NCBI GenBank assembly: GCA_963920705.1
Contig: OY987228.1
Span: 12,817,187-12,881,186 of the forward strand
Direction: 5' to 3'
From: Odiellus spinosus
Taxonomy: Eukaryota > Arthropoda > Arachnida > Opiliones > Phalangiidae
Length of the DNA: 64,000 bases
Both the position numbers and the translations under genes were made by a program. Of this stretch, positions 58,801 through 64,000 are shown piece by piece. The notes under the pieces were generated by a model. That model worked only from the letters and a program-made list of their open reading frames with translations. It did not search any database and was not told the DNA's origin. Within the stretch, counting starts at the first letter, position 1. Each line of letters starts with the position of its first letter.

Positions 58801-59800
58801 TGCTGGTGTGGTCAAATAAACAAATATTCAAATTCAAAAACTCACGCGTAACGCCTAAACCGTGTACTTATAGCTCCAGAGAGCGCATGTTGGGGAGTGG
58901 GGGTTGTAATTACTAGATAATTAGGCCCAAAACTCGTCAGGTATACAATCTTTATAGAGTATATATAAGCAAAGAAGGGGTGGGTAAAACGGGGGAGGAA
59001 ACTCTTAATATAAAAGCCTTATTTAGGAGTTCTTTTTAGAAATAGACGCGCCAGTGAACACGAGGCTCGCAGTGCACCACAGCTTTTCCAATCTTCTAAC
59101 AATCGCATTAAAACTTGCTCTAGACTCTTAGGAGTAAAATCACTCTGAAATTTCAGTTAGTAAAAACCACCTATCTACTTGTTTTTTCCCAAGTTTCACG
59201 TTTCAAATATATAGCAAAGAGCTTAGGTTTGGGTGTTACGAGTTCAAAACCTGTTTCTATACGTCGAGTATAGTTTCAGAAATTCCAGAGTACACTAAGG
59301 CCTGAACGGGCCTAAGGCTCAGCTAGAATCCTCAGAGCCTAGCCTGAGAGAAAATTCATTTCGCGCTTGAGTGAAGCGAGTCGACTGGGACCCCAAAACC
59401 AAAGGCTATTCGTAGAGAACTATACGAGAGAGTTTTGGGGGTCTTATAAGGCTAAGCTTTCAGGCGAAATGAGAAGGTTGGAAAGGTAAGGTTGCGTAGA
59501 ATGTACGACCCGACGCCATTTTTAGAGGGCTCCCAAGAGAAAGGGCCAGCAAAAGCTATTACCAAACGAGATACTAGCGGCTATGTAGAAGAGACTATAT
59601 ATATGCTTAAATACTTTGATGGTTCAAATGTAGTTTGCGTAACACAGAAAGATATAGCGGATTAATACGTAATATTGAAATTTTAAAATATATAAAATTC
59701 CATAGTTATTTTTGAAAGGAGGGTGAAAACGAAATTAAACTAATTTATTGGTTTGATTATTTGATTCAATAAAATTAAACATGCCTGACATTAATTATTA
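55886..59800. other. Unassigned DNA, no gene seen
   Basis: Contents noted: CCTATAGG palindrome region near 56145; GTAGAAC/TTCTAC hairpin near 57404-57425; (GA)n at 58205-58217; G16 at 58350-58365; GACCCCAAAAC/GTTTTGGGGGTC hairpin between about 59390 and 59442. Frames of 82-92 codons near 56252 and 57595-58029 have no recognised domain. Confidence 0.5.
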
Positions 59801-60030
59801 CAGGGCAGGGTTACCAGTACATATGGTTTTAACATTTCCCTGACGTTTAAGGTTTTCCTTAATCATTTTATAGCATTCGCCCTGAGCAAACGACAAATTA
59901 AATCTCCCTTTCTTTTGTGACATCATTAGGTACACAATTGCCTGACCTTTTACAAAATTTGTAATTTCCCTGATTATTTGCCCAATTTTTAAATTATCTA
60001 GCTTTTCCCTGATCTGTATATTACATAAAT
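59801..60030 (+). mobile_element. Family C hAT-like non-autonomous element, copy 4
   Basis: CAGGGTTACCAGTACATATG begins at 59806 and leads to AACATTTCCCTGACG. TTTCCCTGA-type motifs recur to about 60012 (CTTTTCCCTGATCTG). The left terminus is a good hAT-type end. The right terminus with ACCCTG is missing, so the element is truncated or decayed there. Confidence 0.55.
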
Positions 60031-60619
60031 AATTAAAAATAGGATTAACTTCAATTTAAGCAGCAGTTTAATACTAATAATTACTGTATTAAACTTGTTA
60101 AATTTCAAACTCAGCTAAGCCAAACTCTCGAATAAGGGTTTATAATCAATTAAATTCAAGAATTGGATCCATTTCGTGTTAATTCAGGTTTCAAGAGGCG
60201 TTTTAAACGATTTGTTCTCTAGGGAATTTTCAATCTCCGCTAAGCCTAACTATACGCAGATAAAGTCCAATACTTCGACCCATATAAGCATGCATGATCG
60301 CTCTTCTAACATATTTTCGTATTACAAATACACGCCAAGCTAATATCATTAAAAAAAAAATCCATATCTTTTCACCACCCCTTTAAATTTAAAGATTTTG
60401 AACTCCTGACCCTCATACCCACCGGTTTGATATACTATAAGGTCGACATCTAGATATAACAGGTACCTTTCCATTTGGTATAAAACAGAACGCAAATCAT
60501 TTAATACAAGAAAAGGCTAAAAGCGAGCTAAAAGTATATATATAGTTTGGAATTTCATTTAGCAGCTAAGGATACATTTCTAGTAGTTGCAGTATACGTG
60601 GGAAAAGAAAACTGAATTT
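60031..60619. other. Unassigned AT-rich DNA
   Basis: I see no gene. A minus-strand stretch near 60385-60450 weakly resembles a tRNA T-arm and A-box but does not make a convincing tRNA or SINE. Confidence 0.5.
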
Positions 60620-60736
60620 ATTATACACCTTGTTTTTAAAAAGAGGTGGGGAGTTTAAATGATGGCCCAATTTGAGAAGAGTCTAATGCATTAATAAATT
60701 TAAACATATATTTTTAAAAACAAAAATGGGGTGTAA
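60620..60736. repeat. Short inverted repeat (~25-bp arms)
   Basis: TTATACACCTTGTTTTTAAA (60620) pairs, with a 7-base gap, with the complement of TTTTTAAAAACAAAAATGGG followed by GTGTAA (60711-60736). A GTTTAAAT/ATTTAAAC pair extends the stem inward. This fits a small AT-rich MITE; no target duplication was found. Confidence 0.5.
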
Positions 60737-61061
60737 GGTATAGCACTCTACACAAGGGGTTGTTTATGTTGATTTAAAAGTGTCCTTTTTTACTTGTTGG
60801 TGTAAACGTTTCTCTGGTTAAATTTGAAAGTTATATCGATGAAGAGTATAACGTGTTATTTTTAATCATTATGAGCGTAAAATATTCATAAAAACATTAA
60901 TAAATTCACCAAAGGTTCCAAGATTAACTTACAGTTTGAACTCTGCACTATAACAAAGCTGAGTTCATAATAATTTAACTAAATTTACTGTCAAAGCTGA
61001 ATTCTCTTGAAATTCGGTGTACATGGACCGAATTGAAGAATGCCTGTCCCATTGGCTTTGC

Positions 61062-61230
61062 TGGAGGTCGGTGTTTGGACAAGATATTTATCTTTAATCT
61101 TAATTTGAAATTATCCACTGGAAGTCTATGATAAATCCAATGTAATCAAAATATTTAACTGATTATTATTAATTATTAACAGATTAACCAAATATTTGTG
61201 GATTATCTTGTCCAAACCACGACCTCGGGG
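61062..61230. mobile_element. Probable MITE with GAGGTCG(T)G(T)TTTGGACAAGATA ends
   Basis: GGAGGTCGGTGTTTGGACAA (61062) pairs with the complement of TTGTCCAAACCACGACCTCG (61208-61227), continuing into GATA/TATC. The ~120-bp centre is AT-rich. GGCTTTGC before and GGCTTAGC after may be a worn 8-9-bp target duplication. Confidence 0.6.
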
Positions 61231-61979
61231 CTTAGCATTTGGCAAATAAGGTTTTTCTGCATATTTTAACGCTCATACTAGATTAAAAATATATTACTTT
61301 CATTATACCTTTAAATATATTAATATACTAGAAATAGACTATTATTCTTACAAAAATTCTAATAATAATGTTCAAAATCATGCAGTTGTAATTTTAAAAA
61401 CAATTAAAATAACTCCTAGCCCCAACAAAAACAATATTATTTTCCAAAAAAGCCTTTAAACCAGCAAAATTTGTTATAAAATCAATATTACTAGACTATA
61501 TTTAAATATAAACCAGTATACACAGTTAATTAATTAGTTTAAATAATTTTGCCAAAATCTTACGGTTAATAAAAATATTTTATAGCTTATAATTTTGCTG
61601 GCTCAAAACTTTAATTAATAAATAACAGTTATTTGTAATAAACCAATAACGTCATTAGAACAAATTAATAGTCACGTGATTATCATACACTGATATTTTA
61701 ACAATGCCTTGTTAAACCATCAGCTTAAAAATAAAGGTAAAGAGCATTGTATCCCAAATGACGCAAACATGACTAATTAATTTGTCCCTTTTTTTGGTTC
61801 AAGGCTTAGTACTAAATCTTCAAAATCCCACAAGCATTCAAAGAAATTTAAAAATATTACCATTCTTTCGAGTTGAGATTAAATAAATTCAATCACCGTA
61901 ACTAAACGCTTAATTTAAATCGAAATTCAGGGAAAAAAATCATCGCCCATTGTATTAAATCAACACGAAGCCAACCCAG
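61231..61979. other. Unassigned AT-rich DNA
   Basis: No gene, frame of note or repeat was seen. Confidence 0.5.
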
Positions 61980-62739
61980 GCCTACTACCGCCAAAGCGTA
62001 GCGTTTAAAATTTCCGAGCCTACTATTGGCTGACGCAACGTTGGGAGGGATGAAACGTCACATCTTCATGTACGGGAAAATAATGGCGGCCAAAGCCTCA
62101 AAAACTCGCCTAAATTTATGATATAACGAAAATTACATCGTGTCTCTATGGTGGCGTTTGCGGAGGTACGACTGCATTTTTTAAATAAATATTCTAGATG
62201 AAACGTTTCATTTTTAAAACAAATCAAAATAAAGCCCTTAATTTGTTAGCTTCGAGTACGTGGCGGCATGAAATTAAATATTAATTTACGTTGGCCTAAC
62301 AACAACACCGCTTGTGTTGTTGTAGAAGATGAGAAAGCGCCATTTTTATCTCTTAAATAGGGCCTTAAACGACGGCTACCAATTTAATACGCCGAGCCCA
62401 ATTCCAATTTAAAAACGCTAGGCCTAATCGAAAATAAAGCTAGAAATGGCGCTTCCCCGGCGAAATAAGGAAACCAAAATATTACGGGGAACAAAACGCA
62501 CAGTTATATTGACAAATTAAAAACCAAATTTCAACAAATTAACATAATGAAATGCGGACAATTTCACTAACCTACATTCTTCTTCATTTTTGTAGCAGTG
62601 TTCGTAAAACATTACGCTTTTTTTATACATAGTCTTTTGTTGTCTTTGATGTTAAAGTTCCGTCAGTCCTAACGTCGGCGTGTCACTTATTTTATTTTTT
62701 TACTTTTTGCTATTTTGTTTGTCTGGCGAGAAGGAGCTG
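61980..62739. promoter_or_regulatory. Candidate upstream regulatory region (CCAAT and YY1-like motifs)
   Basis: ATTGG (inverted CCAAT) lies at 62025-62029, followed by TGACGCAACG. AATAATGGCGGC, a good YY1/Pho-type match, is at 62079-62090. Related cores are AAGCGCCATTTTT near 62335 and AGAAATGGCGCTT near 62442, roughly inverted relative to each other. CpG and GGC content rise compared with the DNA to the left. The assignment is by motif density only. Confidence 0.4.
62572..62587 (-). CDS. Possible first coding exon end (MKKNV, then splice donor), hypothetical
   Basis: On the minus strand ACAAAAATGAAGAAGAATGT is followed by AG and then GTTAGT. This gives a favourable invertebrate-style start context (ACAAAAATG), five codons (Met-Lys-Lys-Asn-Val) plus one base, and a plausible donor. 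It lies about 150 bp downstream, in that direction, of the CpG-dense E2F block at 62740-62925, the right place for a first exon. No second exon with recognisable protein was found to the left, so this is a weak lead. The same bases read on the plus strand as CTTCTTCATTTTTGTAG, an equally good splice acceptor. Confidence 0.18.
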
Positions 62740-62925
62740 CCGATTTTGCGCGTAAACTTGTCGGGAGCGACCGGCGGTCGTCACTCGCGAATAGCGGCGC
62801 GGGAAAAATCTTTTTTGGCGCGAAACTCCGGGCGCGCGACGTTGAACGGCGCCCCGGAATGCGCTGCCTTAAAACGAAAGCCGACGCGCCCGCGAGGATG
62901 ACTCATTTCCCGCCAAAATGCCGTA
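62740..62925. promoter_or_regulatory. CpG-dense candidate promoter with three E2F sites and AP-1
   Basis: This is the densest non-satellite CpG block in the window, with roughly thirty CpGs in under 190 bp. Exact E2F consensus (TTTSSCGC) occurs as GCGGGAAA at 62799-62806, as the palindrome TTTGGCGCGAAA at 62814-62825, and as TTTCCCGC at 62906-62913. The AP-1 consensus TGACTCA (62899-62905) directly abuts the third. E2F palindromes of this kind are typical of S-phase and DNA-replication gene promoters across animals. Which gene it would serve, and in which direction, is not visible. Confidence 0.55.
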
Positions 62926-64000
62926 CGGTCTGAGCCTCCACGATTAATTAGACCAAAAATATTTAGAGGCAATCACAAAATGGCCACTTTTTTTTTCTCT
63001 CGATTTTTGCAGGTTGAAATTTTTTAAACTAACGCACCCGCGTAGAATTTATCATTAATTCATAAAAAAAACCATAAAACTGCACCAATTTTTCTCGTAA
63101 AAACACAAGTAGTGAACATATTTTTTTAGCGTAAAATTAATTCATATTTCACATATTATCTTTTTCAATTTTTTTTCGCGGCAAATTTAAATTATTTACC
63201 GGGAAAATTTCGCGACATTTGTATTTAGTATACACAACACACTTTGAAACTTATTACCGAACCTCTGGCTGGGATTTTTAGACGCGTATTAGAGAACGAT
63301 TGGGGTTTAAACCCCCTAGGTTTTTTTGCTTTTGCTTTTACAATAGAAAAGGTTATTCCGTATACCTTTTTAAGAGCTCTAAACCTTTCGCTTGACCGAT
63401 TTTTAAGCCCCCAGTCAGGGAATAAGTTATAAAAGCCAACCCCATCAGCTTTTTAAAGAAGAAAATACTAACCTATCCCAGAATCACGAGATTGGGGGGT
63501 TTGGCCCGAGAGATATTTCACCAACAAACAAATTTTTGGGTGTTAGTTTAAAATCGTTATTAAAAAAAAAAAAAAAAAGAAAACTACTTTAAGAAGGAAC
63601 AAAGGGAGCGGATATTTTCAATTTTCGACCTTTTCGCGGGGTTTTGAACAAAATTGTAATTCTGAAAACTATCCTAACTATAGGCTTGGCTAGGCTGGGG
63701 GAGTCTGTGATTTTTGCAAGGGCCAAAACATAAAAAAACAAAAAATATCCAATCGCCCTCCAGTGATGAGGTTCCCCTATAGTACCAACCAAAAACGTTT
63801 TTCGCACACATCGTAATTCTTATTTTTTTTTACTATCCCCCTAACCAAACCCCGAAAAAGCAGCAAAAACTAAAACATTGAAGACTGATTTATGGGACGT
63901 TGAATTTAGGAGAAATGGCAACCAGTATTAATTTTCTATTGGCTATAATATTGTTTAAAACAGTGGTACTGCTAGATGTCTGCAAACTGTATAATGGTCT
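62926..64000. other. Unassigned flank of the CpG block
   Basis: AAAATGGCCACTT at about 62977 is another YY1-like core. TTTTTTTCTCTCGATTTTTG followed by CAG at 62990-63012 is a good plus-strand splice-acceptor-like tract, but the sequence after it closes quickly in one frame and shows no recognised protein in the others. An A-rich tract lies at about 63561-63579. Frames at 63244-63432 and 63589-63807 (minus) are unrecognised. Confidence 0.45.

Noticed and set aside
60385-60460. tRNA-like minus-strand segment with AGTTCAAAATC resembling a B box
   Set aside because: Acceptor and anticodon stems do not pair and the A box is poor; not enough for a tRNA or a tRNA-derived SINE.
62990-63030. Plus-strand splice acceptor (T-rich tract then TTTTTGCAG) as evidence of an exon
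   Set aside because: Downstream frames are short or low-complexity and no matching donor or protein homology is visible.

Overview
The window looks like AT-rich, repeat-laden, gene-poor DNA from a large animal (metazoan) genome, most likely an invertebrate; I cannot name the organism. The signs are eukaryotic: long non-coding stretches, short inverted-repeat transposons of several families, hAT-like ends, a LINE/SINE-like 3' tail, minisatellites, long homopolymers and one CpG-dense stretch carrying E2F, AP-1 and YY1-like motifs. I find no complete protein-coding gene, no rRNA or tRNA gene, and no CRISPR or bacterial operon structure. The only long open frames (about 870-900 codons at 6.7-9.5 kb and 345 codons at 36.5-37.6 kb) are by-products of tandem repeats. 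All other open frames are short, mostly low-complexity and unrecognised.

Layout. 0-6.5 kb: mostly unassigned DNA with copies of an inverted-repeat family (family A) and a cluster of fold-back sequences, including a 291-bp element with a perfect 7-bp target duplication. 6.57-9.44 kb: a 26-bp GC-rich satellite, about 101 identical units in its main block, interrupted near its left end by an in-phase 161-bp retroelement tail. 11.16-11.43 kb: a perfect palindrome with 131-bp arms and a 7-base loop. 20.4-20.8 kb: a 178-bp tandem repeat. 22.07-22.27 kb: a TA-flanked MITE. 25.1-26.95 kb: a CpG-richer, unassigned segment. 28.6-29.4 kb: a purine/pyrimidine strand-asymmetric domain. 34.8-35.1 and 53.3-53.7 kb: two more elements with 7-bp target duplications. 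36.5-37.5 kb: a 27-bp minisatellite with polar variant blocks. 51.5-51.75 kb: an alternating inverted-repeat thicket. Between these lie copies of hAT-like family C and short families B and D.

The right end (about 62.0-62.95 kb) is the best candidate for a functional locus: a CpG-dense block with three consensus E2F sites, an AP-1 site abutting one of them, a CCAAT box and YY1-like motifs. A possible minus-strand start codon followed by a splice donor lies just to its left. Seven CTCF-like cores are scattered through the window. The most novel-looking material is the group of three ~300-bp fold-back elements that share 7-bp target duplications and CA(A)GAA ends, and the very homogeneous 26-bp array.
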